Part shown: positions 1-5,274 of the stretch, in pieces
Layout: every line of letters starts with the position of its first letter
How positions within the stretch are numbered: position 1 is the first letter of the stretch
Source: Spirochaetales bacterium UBA1265
GTDB taxonomy: Bacteria; Spirochaetota; Spirochaetia; Sphaerochaetales; Sphaerochaetaceae
Direction: 5' to 3'
NCBI GenBank assembly: GCA_002308475.1
Contig: DBVL01000079.1
Coordinates: 370-5,704 of the forward strand
DNA: 5,335 bases
The notes under the pieces: model-generated
What the model was told of the DNA's origin: nothing
What the model saw: only the letters and a program-made list of their open reading frames with translations
Databases searched by the model: none
Position numbers and translations under genes: made by a program

Positions 1-582
1 CTTGCCCATGTCTTCGGACTTACAGGGCCGTTCGGGGAAATCAATGTTGTGGATTCTGTCTGGACAACCAGGACGACAAGCCACATCCCGATCAAGGAGG
101 TATCTCAGAATCTCTCAGTAGAAAAAATCCACGGGGCTATTACGCTATGTTACACAACGCTGAAAAACAGCGGAATCAAGACTCCTGTAATCGGAGTTGC
201 CGCTCTGAATCCGCACTGCGGCGAAAACGGGCTTTGCGGACGGGAAGAGTTGGATATTATCAAGCCGGCAATTAATAAGGCCTGTGCAGATGGAATTGGC
301 GTCTCAGGCCCGTATTCAAGCGATATTCTATTCATTAAGGCTTTCGGGGGAGATTTTGACGGTGTAGTGACCATGTATCACGATCAGGGGCAGATTGCTC
401 TCAAACTCAGAGGATTTGATGATGGAATAACAATTGCAGGTGGTCAGCCTTATCCGATTGTCACATGCGGACATGGAACGGCTTACGACATTGCGGGAAA
501 GAATACCGTCAGGACAGGTTCTTTTGAGAATGCGGTTAAAATGGCTGCGAAGATGGCCAACCACATGGCTGGCAGGAGTTGA
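1..582 (+). CDS. pdxA: PdxA-family 4-phospho-hydroxyacid dehydrogenase, C-terminal part (5' truncated by window)
   Basis: The frame is open from base 1 and ends at TGA 580-582, giving 193 residues, so about 40% of a typical 330-340 residue PdxA is missing at the left edge. The three metal-binding histidines of the family are visible: His28 of the fragment in TSHIPIKEV, His72 in ALNPHCGENG and His127 in MYHDQGQ. The C-terminal HGTAYDIAGKN block is also typical. Family members use NAD(P) and a divalent metal to oxidise and decarboxylate 4-phosphohydroxy-L-threonine (vitamin B6 synthesis). Paralogues (PdxA2) do the same with 4-phospho-D-threonate or D-erythronate in acid-sugar catabolism. Its place directly before a tricarboxylate-type transporter, 2 bp from tctB, favours the catabolic role (inference). 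The GTG at 49 is internal to the family domain and should not be taken as the true start. The enzyme should be cytoplasmic. Family call is sure; exact substrate is not. Confidence 0.93.
   Translation, partial: LAHVFGLTGPFGEINVVDSVWTTRTTSHIPIKEVSQNLSVEKIHGAITLCYTTLKNSGIKTPVIGVAALNPHCGENGLCGREELDIIKPAINKACADGIGVSGPYSSDILFIKAFGGDFDGVVTMYHDQGQIALKLRGFDDGITIAGGQPYPIVTCGHGTAYDIAGKNTVRTGSFENAVKMAAKMANHMAGRS
574..578 (+). promoter_or_regulatory. Ribosome binding site of tctB
   Basis: AGGAG lies 6 bp before ATG 585, inside the last codons of the PdxA-family gene. It decides for ATG 585 over the in-frame TTG at 579, which would be too close to this site. Stop 580-582 and start 585 are nearly touching, so translational coupling is likely. 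Confidence 0.75.
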
Positions 583-584
583 TT

Positions 585-1073
585 ATGGAAGAGAAAAAAA
601 CAGAGAAGAAGGGCTTTTTCACTATTCTTTCCGACCATCTTCCGCAGATTATCCCTGTCTGTACATCAGTTATTTCCGTCATTTGGATTGTTTTAAGCTT
701 TAGAAAATATGGGTTCTGGGATGAATACAAGGGTCCAAAAACCGGTTTCTTTCCGACAATCATTGCCATAGTTATGCTTGCCATCAGTATCTTTGCTCTG
801 ATTACTTCAGGAAAGGTGAAGAAGCCCGAGTTTGATAAAGAGAGCTGGATGGCTGCCATAGGTTTGTTGACAATGGTTGTCCTGACTTATGCAATTGGCA
901 TGGAATTGTCAATTCTTGCATTCATGCTTATTTGGCTCAGGATGTATGAGAAATGCACTTGGAGAACAACTTTGGTGACAACATCCATTGTTATGGCTTT
1001 GGTTATTGGTGCATTCCGTTTCTGGCTTCAGATTAATTTCCCGTTGGGGTTGTTGGGATTGCTTATCGGTTGA
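585..1073 (+). CDS. tctB: Tripartite tricarboxylate transporter small membrane subunit TctB
   Basis: Encodes 162 residues, usual for TctB (DUF1468), the small integral membrane component that joins the large permease TctA in the inner membrane. After a charged cytoplasmic N-terminus (residues 1-10, rich in Lys/Glu) hydrophobic segments lie at about 21-39, 54-75, 88-119 (possibly two short helices) and 127-147. The GPKTGFFP block at 50-57, at the start of the second segment, matches the Gly-Pro-x-x-(x)-Phe-Pro signature of the family. The C-terminal FRFWLQINFPLGLL is also characteristic (Phe...Leu-Pro-Leu-Gly-like ending). ATG 585 is chosen because of the AGGAG at 574-578. The gene sits 2 bp after the PdxA-family gene and 11 bp before tctA, so all are probably one transcript. 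Such small subunits are poorly conserved, so the call rests on size, topology, the GFFP block and the adjacent tctA and tctC. Confidence 0.92.
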   Translation: MEEKKTEKKGFFTILSDHLPQIIPVCTSVISVIWIVLSFRKYGFWDEYKGPKTGFFPTIIAIVMLAISIFALITSGKVKKPEFDKESWMAAIGLLTMVVLTYAIGMELSILAFMLIWLRMYEKCTWRTTLVTTSIVMALVIGAFRFWLQINFPLGLLGLLIG

Positions 1074-1081
1074 GGGAGGGG
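1074..1081 (+). promoter_or_regulatory. Ribosome binding site of tctA
   Basis: A purine-rich GGGAGGGG directly follows the tctB stop (1071-1073). The GGAGG core at 1075-1079 is 5 bp before ATG 1085. This favours ATG 1085 over the TTG at 1070 that overlaps the tctB stop. Confidence 0.7.
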
Positions 1082-1084
1082 AAC

Positions 1085-2608
1085 ATGTCCAACTTTGCCA
1101 TGCTGTTCAGCGGTTTCTCAGTTGTATTTTCATTCCAAAATGTTGCAGTGTGTCTGCTTGGAGCTGTCCTGGGCCTTATTGTCGGCGCCATGCCGGGAAT
1201 CGGTTCTCTTGCAGGAGTTGCGCTTCTTTTGCCTCTTACTTACAAATTCAATCCCACAACGGCGATTATACTTCTGGGTTCGCTCTACTACTCCAATATG
1301 TACGGCGGCTCATTCAGTGCAATTCTCCTGAACATACCCGGTGACAGTCCCGCCGTAATGACCATGCTTGACGGTTATCCGATGGCAAAGCAGAAGGGAA
1401 GACCTGGACAGGCTCTGTTCACTTCAAATTTTGCATCGTTCATAGGCGGAACAATCGGAATGATTATTCTGACATTTCTTGGCCCCGGCCTTGCAAACGT
1501 AGGACTCCATTTTGGTCCGCAGGACATGACGGCACTACTTCTGGTTGCAATGACCAGTATCGGATGGCTTGTCGGAAAAAACCCGACGCAGGGAGTAATC
1601 CTGACCATGTTGGGAATCCTGCTTGCATGTATCGGAATGGATCCGCAGACCGGAGCTCCAAGATACAATTTTGGCAACATGTATCTGATGGGAGGAATCC
1701 CGTTTGTTCCGTTTGTCATCGGAACCGTGGGTTTTTCACAGGTTCTCAGACTGATGTCGGAGAGAAAAAACACGGTCTCAGAGGAGAAAATCGTTAACCA
1801 GAAACTGACCATCCGCGGTTCCATGCTCACCGGCCATGACATCAGGAGGCTTCTGCCTCCGGCAATCAGATCAGGTGTTCTGGGAACGTTTGTCGGAGTC
1901 CTTCCGGGAGCCGGTGCCACAACAGGTGCATTCCTGGGCTATGCTATGAACAAGGCATTCAAAAGCGAAGAGCCTTTCGGAACCGGAGCAATTGAGGGAA
2001 TAGCTTCTTGTGAGGCAGCAAACAATGCCGCTGCAGCCGGAGCATTTGCGCCACTTCTTGCACTGGGAATCCCGGGATCCGGAACGGGTGCGGTTCTTCT
2101 CGGAGGCCTCATGATGTGGGGTTTGAACCCAGGACCGCTGCTCTTCACGAATAATCCGGATTTTGCGTGGGGTCTGATAGCTTCGCTTTTTCTGGCAAAT
2201 CTGCTGACACTGATGATTTCCATTGGAGTCATACCATTCCTTATAATAATTCTGACAGTCCCCATAAAAGTTATTATTCCCGTTGTTCTGGTTATTTGTA
2301 TGGTAGGTTCATATGCAAATACTTATTCGATGTACGGCGTGGTAATTATGTTTGTATCAGGTCTTGTGTCGTATATCTGTGAGAAAAGCGGTTACAGTAC
2401 CTCTCCTATGCTGCTGTCGTTCGTCCTTGCTCCTCTGCTTGAAAACAACATGCGTAAGGCGTTCATTACCAGCCAGGGATCCGTCGGAATCTTTTTCACA
2501 AGTCCGATTTCTTGTGTTTTCATGGTCATCCTGTTTGTCATAATGCTTTCTCCGGTCATACGTGGAGTCATCAAGGTTGGAAAAAAGAGGCTGCGGCCTA
2601 ATAAATAA
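1085..2608 (+). CDS. tctA: Tripartite tricarboxylate transporter large permease TctA
   Basis: Encodes 507 residues, full length for TctA, the multi-spanning inner-membrane permease that couples uptake of a carboxylate delivered by TctC to an ion gradient. The family's repeated structure is clear. The N-terminal half has GAMPGIG at 34-40 and YGGSFSAILLNIPG at 73-86 followed by the DGYPMAKQKGRPGQAL region. The second half has GVLPGAGATTGAF at 271-283 and the EAANNAAAAG...LALGIPGSGTGAV block at about 310-336. The Pro-Gly-(Ile/Ala)-Gly motif therefore appears in both halves, as expected from the internal duplication of this family. About ten or more hydrophobic segments span the protein, with a hydrophilic loop around 225-255. 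ATG 1085 is preferred over TTG 1070 on the ribosome site at 1074-1081. TctC follows after 19 bp. No defect is seen. The substrate cannot be told from sequence: members transport citrate, tartrate and many other carboxylates. Confidence 0.97.
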   Translation: MSNFAMLFSGFSVVFSFQNVAVCLLGAVLGLIVGAMPGIGSLAGVALLLPLTYKFNPTTAIILLGSLYYSNMYGGSFSAILLNIPGDSPAVMTMLDGYPMAKQKGRPGQALFTSNFASFIGGTIGMIILTFLGPGLANVGLHFGPQDMTALLLVAMTSIGWLVGKNPTQGVILTMLGILLACIGMDPQTGAPRYNFGNMYLMGGIPFVPFVIGTVGFSQVLRLMSERKNTVSEEKIVNQKLTIRGSMLTGHDIRRLLPPAIRSGVLGTFVGVLPGAGATTGAFLGYAMNKAFKSEEPFGTGAIEGIASCEAANNAAAAGAFAPLLALGIPGSGTGAVLLGGLMMWGLNPGPLLFTNNPDFAWGLIASLFLANLLTLMISIGVIPFLIIILTVPIKVIIPVVLVICMVGSYANTYSMYGVVIMFVSGLVSYICEKSGYSTSPMLLSFVLAPLLENNMRKAFITSQGSVGIFFTSPISCVFMVILFVIMLSPVIRGVIKVGKKRLRPNK

Positions 2609-2615
2609 GAAAGAG

Positions 2616-2621
2616 AAGGAG
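2616..2621 (+). promoter_or_regulatory. Ribosome binding site of tctC
   Basis: AAGGAG in the 19-bp gap after tctA lies 6 bp before ATG 2628. It fixes the start at 2628, where the signal peptide begins, rather than at the in-frame upstream start at 2562 inside tctA. The near-ideal site fits the high output usually needed for a binding protein. Confidence 0.8.
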
Positions 2622-2627
2622 ACGAAG

Positions 2628-3614
2628 ATGAAAAAGGTATTATTGTTTGTCCTTGTTGTTGCCCTTATGTTCCCACTGTTTGCAAAAGGTGGTGTTGAGG
2701 CAGCCGGTTCCTCTGAAGGTTTTAAACCTGCAAAGGATATCACATGGTACTGTACATCCAAGCCCGGGGGAGGGTCCGACATTTATACCCGTGCCTTCTC
2801 CGATGCGGCAGTTGCAAACGGATGGCTTTCCAAGGCACCTCTTATCAACTATAAGACGGACGGTGCAGGTGAGGTAGGAAGAAATGAAGTTGCAAATACA
2901 AAGCAGAATGCGGACTATACCCTGCTGACCTTCAACAGCGGTGATCTGATGCCGATGGTTGCAAATACTCCGAACAGAATCAGGAACTTTACTCCGATTG
3001 CCGTCATGGCAACCGACAAGCAACTTCTGTTCATCAATCCCGAGAAGGCAAAGTACAAGACCTTTGCTGATGCTGTTGCAGCTGCAAGGACAGGAACGCA
3101 GATTGTCATAGCAGGATCCAAGGGAGATGACATTGAGCTTTACGGCATGCTGATAAAGGAGCTCGGCCTCAGGGAAAACCAGATGGCCTACATTACAAAC
3201 GATTCCACAGCCGATGCAATAGCGAGCGGGCTCGGCGGACATGTTGATCTTGTCATGTCTAAGCCGGCTGCTGCAAGCGAGTACGTTAAGGCCGGCATGC
3301 TTATCCCCATTCTTGCCCTGTCTGATTCAAGATTCACAGGTAATCTTGCCTCTGCTCCGACGCTGCATGAAATCGATGCCAGGTACAACGATGTTGAACT
3401 TCCCGTGTGGAGAGGAATCGTAGGACCTGCCGACATGAGTCAGGAAGCTGCAAAGTTTTACTCGGACCTGGCAAAGAAAGTTTCTGAATCCAAGGAATGG
3501 AACGAAGGTTATCTCATGAAGAATTCTCTCAAGAGTTCTTTCATGGATTATCAGGAAGCCAAGGCTTATATGGAGAAATACGAGGCTGACTACCTGAAGA
3601 AAATCGGTAAATAA
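2628..3614 (+). CDS. tctC: Tripartite tricarboxylate transporter substrate-binding protein TctC (Bug family)
   Basis: Encodes 328 residues, usual for the periplasmic binding protein of this system. Residues 2-3 are Lys-Lys, followed by a strongly hydrophobic stretch to about residue 18, which is a signal peptide. Cleavage may fall after LFA (19) or after VEA (25); there is no lipobox cysteine. Family landmarks are KPGGGSDIYTR at 45-55 (the P-G-G-G-S/T-D ligand loop), DGAGEVG at 78-84, GGHVDL at 204-208 region, APTLHE at 243-248 and WRGIVGPADM at 261-270, all in the expected order. It should bind an extracellular carboxylate and hand it to TctA/TctB. It follows tctA by 19 bp and its TAA (3612-3614) overlaps the ATG of the next gene by one base. 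The FAKGGVEAA stretch after the signal helix resembles exported spirochaete proteins (my recollection, not a search). Ligand specificity is not readable. Confidence 0.95.
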   Translation: MKKVLLFVLVVALMFPLFAKGGVEAAGSSEGFKPAKDITWYCTSKPGGGSDIYTRAFSDAAVANGWLSKAPLINYKTDGAGEVGRNEVANTKQNADYTLLTFNSGDLMPMVANTPNRIRNFTPIAVMATDKQLLFINPEKAKYKTFADAVAAARTGTQIVIAGSKGDDIELYGMLIKELGLRENQMAYITNDSTADAIASGLGGHVDLVMSKPAAASEYVKAGMLIPILALSDSRFTGNLASAPTLHEIDARYNDVELPVWRGIVGPADMSQEAAKFYSDLAKKVSESKEWNEGYLMKNSLKSSFMDYQEAKAYMEKYEADYLKKIGK

Positions 3615-4279
3615 TGAAGACAGTCATGTTGCTTCATACGGTCAAATCTGTCTGCGATACTTTCGGACCTGCTTTGTCCGAGGTTCTTGGACCGGATGTG
3701 GTTATCTGTGACATGCTGGATACGTTCCTTGCAGATGATCCTGCCAGACACGGTGGAGTTTTCTCTTCAGAGAACAAACTGCGGTTTGTCCATGCGCTCG
3801 AGAGTGCTCAAATTGCCAAGCCTGATGTTATTGTGGTTACATGTAACAGTCTGTCTCCATATCTACCGGGACTGAGACCGTTTTTCAGCGTGCCCATCAT
3901 TGCAATTGACGATGCTATGTGCAGTGCTGCGCTTGACATTGGAGGTACGATAGCCGTACTTGCCACAGCTGCTAGTGCGCTTGAGTCTTTACTGTGGAAA
4001 CTTCGTTATCTTGCTCGGGAAAGGGAAGTGGATATTACACTACGCGGTTTCTGTAACCCGGATGCAATTGCTGCCCTGAAGGCAGGAGACAGAGAGACCC
4101 ACGACAGGCTGATTTTGGAAATGGCCGGAAATGTTGACCGCAGTTTCAAAGCAATTGTTCTGGCGCAGGCATCTATGGCGGGAATGAGGGATGAGGTTGA
4201 AAAACTAACGGGAATCAGGACATTCACATCTCCGGACCTGTGTCAGGCTGAGGTGAAGAAGTTTCTGGATACAAACTGA
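3614..4279 (+). CDS. Asp/Glu/hydantoin racemase superfamily protein
   Basis: Encodes 221 residues, normal for this superfamily of two-domain enzymes (aspartate/glutamate and hydantoin racemases, maleate isomerase, arylmalonate decarboxylase). The first catalytic cysteine is present as Cys77 in DVIVVTCNSL. The second-domain strand GTIAVLATAASALES (111-125) fits the usual I-x-V-x-A-T phosphate/carboxylate loop. Where the second catalytic cysteine is expected the protein reads IVLAQASMAG (181-190), with no cysteine. Other cysteines (14, 32, 103, 147, 210) are not at that place. It is therefore unlikely to be an ordinary two-cysteine racemase; single-base chemistry, isomerisation or decarboxylation are alternatives (inference). 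No signal peptide, so cytoplasmic. ATG 3614 overlaps the tctC stop, and only a weak purine tract precedes it, suggesting translational coupling. It is the last operon gene and ends 2 bp from the convergent gntR. Fold assignment is fairly sure; reaction unknown. Confidence 0.82.
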   Translation: MKTVMLLHTVKSVCDTFGPALSEVLGPDVVICDMLDTFLADDPARHGGVFSSENKLRFVHALESAQIAKPDVIVVTCNSLSPYLPGLRPFFSVPIIAIDDAMCSAALDIGGTIAVLATAASALESLLWKLRYLAREREVDITLRGFCNPDAIAALKAGDRETHDRLILEMAGNVDRSFKAIVLAQASMAGMRDEVEKLTGIRTFTSPDLCQAEVKKFLDTN

Positions 4280-4281
4280 TT

Positions 4282-4923
4282 TCAGAGAGACAATCCTTCG
4301 GGATAAGGGGAGTGCATTATGTGTTCGTAAAGAAGAACTCTGCACTCCTCTTTTTTCCCTTCTCTCAAATAACGTATAATCTGCTCATGCTGGATTGTAT
4401 AGTCCTTGAGGGCTATACCGTAAAGATTCTGGTTGATTCTGAGCTGCTGGATTTTAGCATCCAGATGCTCATATAGGTTGATAAGAACGCTGTTTTCTGA
4501 TGACCGTATGAGTTCCAGATGGAACCGAGAATCATGCTCAAACGAAAGTGCACGGTCTCCGATGTCCAGCGCATATTGGCATTCCGCTGAACAGCGGGCC
4601 AGGTTCATAATGTTCTTCTCAAGTGACTGTGGTGTAATCAGATTAACAGCAAGACACTCAAGATTAATCCTGACGCGGGCTATGTCCTTTGCCTCTTTTT
4701 CAGAGATACTGGTCACTTCCGCATAACAGCGGGGTTTAATTGAGACAAGGCCGTATTCACTGAGCCTTCTGACAGCTTCCCTTATAGGGGTGCGTGATAC
4801 TCCGAATTCTCTTGCAAGGGTTTCTTCAGGAATCTTTTCTCCCCCTGCAAGTTTACCGTTCAATATCTGTGATTTCAGCAGATTGTATATCTCGTCTGAA
4901 AGGTTCTGTCCCTTTGATTCCAT
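4282..4923 (-). CDS. GntR-family transcriptional regulator with FCD domain
   Basis: Encodes 213 residues from ATG 4923. The N-terminal winged helix-turn-helix (about 8-72) contains IPEETLAREFGVSRTPIREAVRRL..GLV, a textbook GntR DNA-binding motif. The FCD domain (about 77-205) shows RINLE at 85-89 and the four usual metal/ligand residues: Asp131 and His135 in DSRFH, His179 in the QHEQII helix and His201 near the end. FCD regulators bind carboxylates or sugar acids, often with a metal, and mostly repress. The short FCD domain suggests the VanR-type rather than FadR-type group. ATG 4923 is preferred because of AAGGA at 4930-4934; an in-frame TTG at 4968 would add 15 residues without a good ribosome site. 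In the wing the usual basic/Gly turn reads KPRCYAEV, slightly unusual. It is convergent with the operon, and palindromes at 5029-5245 are its likely operators. No terminator for it is seen beyond 4282. Confidence 0.94.
   Translation of the reverse strand: MESKGQNLSDEIYNLLKSQILNGKLAGGEKIPEETLAREFGVSRTPIREAVRRLSEYGLVSIKPRCYAEVTSISEKEAKDIARVRINLECLAVNLITPQSLEKNIMNLARCSAECQYALDIGDRALSFEHDSRFHLELIRSSENSVLINLYEHLDAKIQQLRINQNLYGIALKDYTIQHEQIIRYLREGKKEECRVLLYEHIMHSPYPEGLSL
4305..4356 (+). terminator. Intrinsic terminator of the tct operon, inside the gntR coding end
   Basis: On the + strand GGGGAGTGCA (4307-4316) pairs with TGCACTCCTC (4341-4350), 10 bp including one G-T wobble, and AA 4305-4306 can pair with the first two Ts of the six-T run 4351-4356. 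Inside the 24-nt loop GTTC (4323-4326) can pair with GAAC (4335-4338). A small ATCC-TTCG-GGAT hairpin with a UUCG tetraloop (4293-4304) lies just before it. The stem plus T-run begins 26 bp after the racemase-gene stop and so ends the + strand operon. The T-run exists only in the + direction; on the - strand the hairpin is followed by CCTTATCCC, so it should not stop gntR transcription. The whole element is gntR codons on the other strand. Confidence 0.88.
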
Positions 4924-4929
4924 GAACCA

Positions 4930-4934
4930 TCCTT
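4930..4934 (-). promoter_or_regulatory. Ribosome binding site of the gntR-family gene
   Basis: Reading the - strand, AAGGA lies 6 bp before ATG 4923. It decides for this start over the TTG at 4968. Confidence 0.7.
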
Positions 4935-4994
4935 GTTGTCCGGATATCTTACAAAGAGAGCTTTGCAAGTTCCTGAATTTGTTTGATTGCTAAT

Positions 4995-5023
4995 ATAATA
5001 TTACATGTTTGCAGCCTTTGCAA
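4995..5023 (-). promoter_or_regulatory. Likely sigma-70-type promoter of the gntR-family gene
   Basis: On the - strand TTGCAA (5023-5018, 4/6 to TTGACA) is followed after 17 bp by TATTAT (5000-4995, 5/6 to TATAAT). A start near 4988 would leave a leader of about 65 nt before ATG 4923. The nearest palindrome (5029-5040) lies just upstream of the -35 element, which would suit autoregulation. Predicted from consensus only. Confidence 0.55.
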
Positions 5024-5028
5024 ATATT

Positions 5029-5040
5029 TCTGTATACAAT
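5029..5040. promoter_or_regulatory. Putative GntR/FCD operator 1 (weak site)
   Basis: TCTGTATACAAT matches 10 of 12 positions of ATTGTATACAAT and has an 8-bp perfect palindromic core TGTATACA (5031-5038). It lies 5 bp upstream of the -35 element of the gntR promoter. The T-T-G-T-(A/T)-T-A-C-A-A type palindrome is a familiar target of FCD GntR regulators; assignment to this regulator is by proximity. Confidence 0.6.
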
Positions 5041-5102
5041 ACATCAGTTTTCCCGATTTGCATGAGAAAACCGACTGAAAACACAAAGTAAACCGACAAA
5101 GA

Positions 5103-5124
5103 ACCATGTTGTATACAAAATGGT
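5103..5124. promoter_or_regulatory. Putative GntR/FCD operator 2 (extended palindrome)
   Basis: The core TTGTATACAA (5109-5118) is a perfect 10-bp palindrome. One mismatched pair (5108/5119) further out, arms ACCAT (5103-5107) and ATGGT (5120-5124) pair as well, so 10 of 11 symmetric pairs over 22 bp match. It lies between the two predicted promoters and overlaps neither, about 79 bp from site 1 and 124 bp from site 3, centre to centre. Confidence 0.65.
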
Positions 5125-5201
5125 GTTCATCCAATTATTTTCTGGCTAAATAAGGTTTCATGATATAAGTTATTCCTTGCTGTATGTCCGGATGAAATGA
5201 T

Positions 5202-5230
5202 TTGACAGTGAGAAACCGGTATGTTAAAAA
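5202..5230 (+). promoter_or_regulatory. Likely sigma-70-type promoter of the rightward gene
   Basis: A perfect TTGACA -35 (5202-5207) is followed after 17 bp by TAAAAA (5225-5230, 4/6), with TGT at 5222-5224 supplying an extended -10. Transcription should start near 5237, giving a leader of about 38 nt before ATG 5275. The start point falls in the middle of operator 3. Confidence 0.62.
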
Positions 5231-5245
5231 TATTGTATACAATAT
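5230..5245. promoter_or_regulatory. Putative GntR/FCD operator 3 (strongest, perfect palindrome)
   Basis: ATATTGTATACAATAT is a perfect 16-bp inverted repeat and contains the full ATTGTATACAAT. It touches the -10 element and covers the expected transcription start of the rightward gene, so a bound regulator should block that promoter. It is the best of the three sites in this region and probably has highest affinity (inference). Confidence 0.75.
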
Positions 5246-5274
5246 GTTCTCAAATGGACAAAAGAGAGGAGAAT

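Larger units (their letters stand above)
4924..5274. other. Divergent non-coding control region
   Basis: This 351-bp stretch separates the gntR-family gene (leftward) from the next gene (rightward). It is visibly richer in A+T than the flanking genes and carries no convincing gene. It holds one likely promoter in each direction, three GTATAC-centred palindromes and a short 8-bp direct repeat (AAACCGAC at 5068-5075 and 5090-5097, 22 bp apart). A short leftward open frame (4949-5134) lacks a ribosome site and covers operators, so it is not called. I see no tRNA, small RNA terminator or riboswitch fold in it. Confidence 0.8.

Noticed and set aside
1375..1920. 181-codon leftward open frame opposite tctA
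   Set aside because: It mirrors conserved Gly/Pro-rich tctA codons and has no promoter, ribosome site or family resemblance.
2640..3242. 200-codon leftward open frame opposite tctC
   Set aside because: tctC on the other strand has clear family motifs and a signal peptide throughout this region; the leftward product is rich in Cys/Gly and looks like nothing known. It is an antisense shadow.
4962..5062. Four copies of TTTGCA (4962, 5008, 5017, 5057)
   Set aside because: Six-base repeats at irregular spacing in A+T-rich DNA; one copy is simply part of the gntR -35 region.
5047..5071. GTTTTC/GAAAAC inverted repeat as a hairpin or terminator
   Set aside because: It has only 6 bp, mostly A-T, with a 13-nt loop and no following T-run.
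4949..5134. 61-codon leftward open frame in the divergent control region
   Set aside because: It has no ribosome site, a low-complexity composition with many Cys and hydrophobic residues of no recognised family, runs through operator 1, operator 2 and the gntR promoter, and overlaps the gntR leader and start.
4937..5193. TGTCCGGAT repeated at 4937-4945 and 5185-5193
   Set aside because: Nine bases, the first copy inside the gntR leader, with no symmetry of placement to the promoters; chance is sufficient explanation.
5254..5274. Upstream in-frame ATG for the rightward gene
   Set aside because: It would add seven residues (MDKREEN), but no purine-rich site precedes it, whereas ATG 5275 directly follows AGAGGAG.
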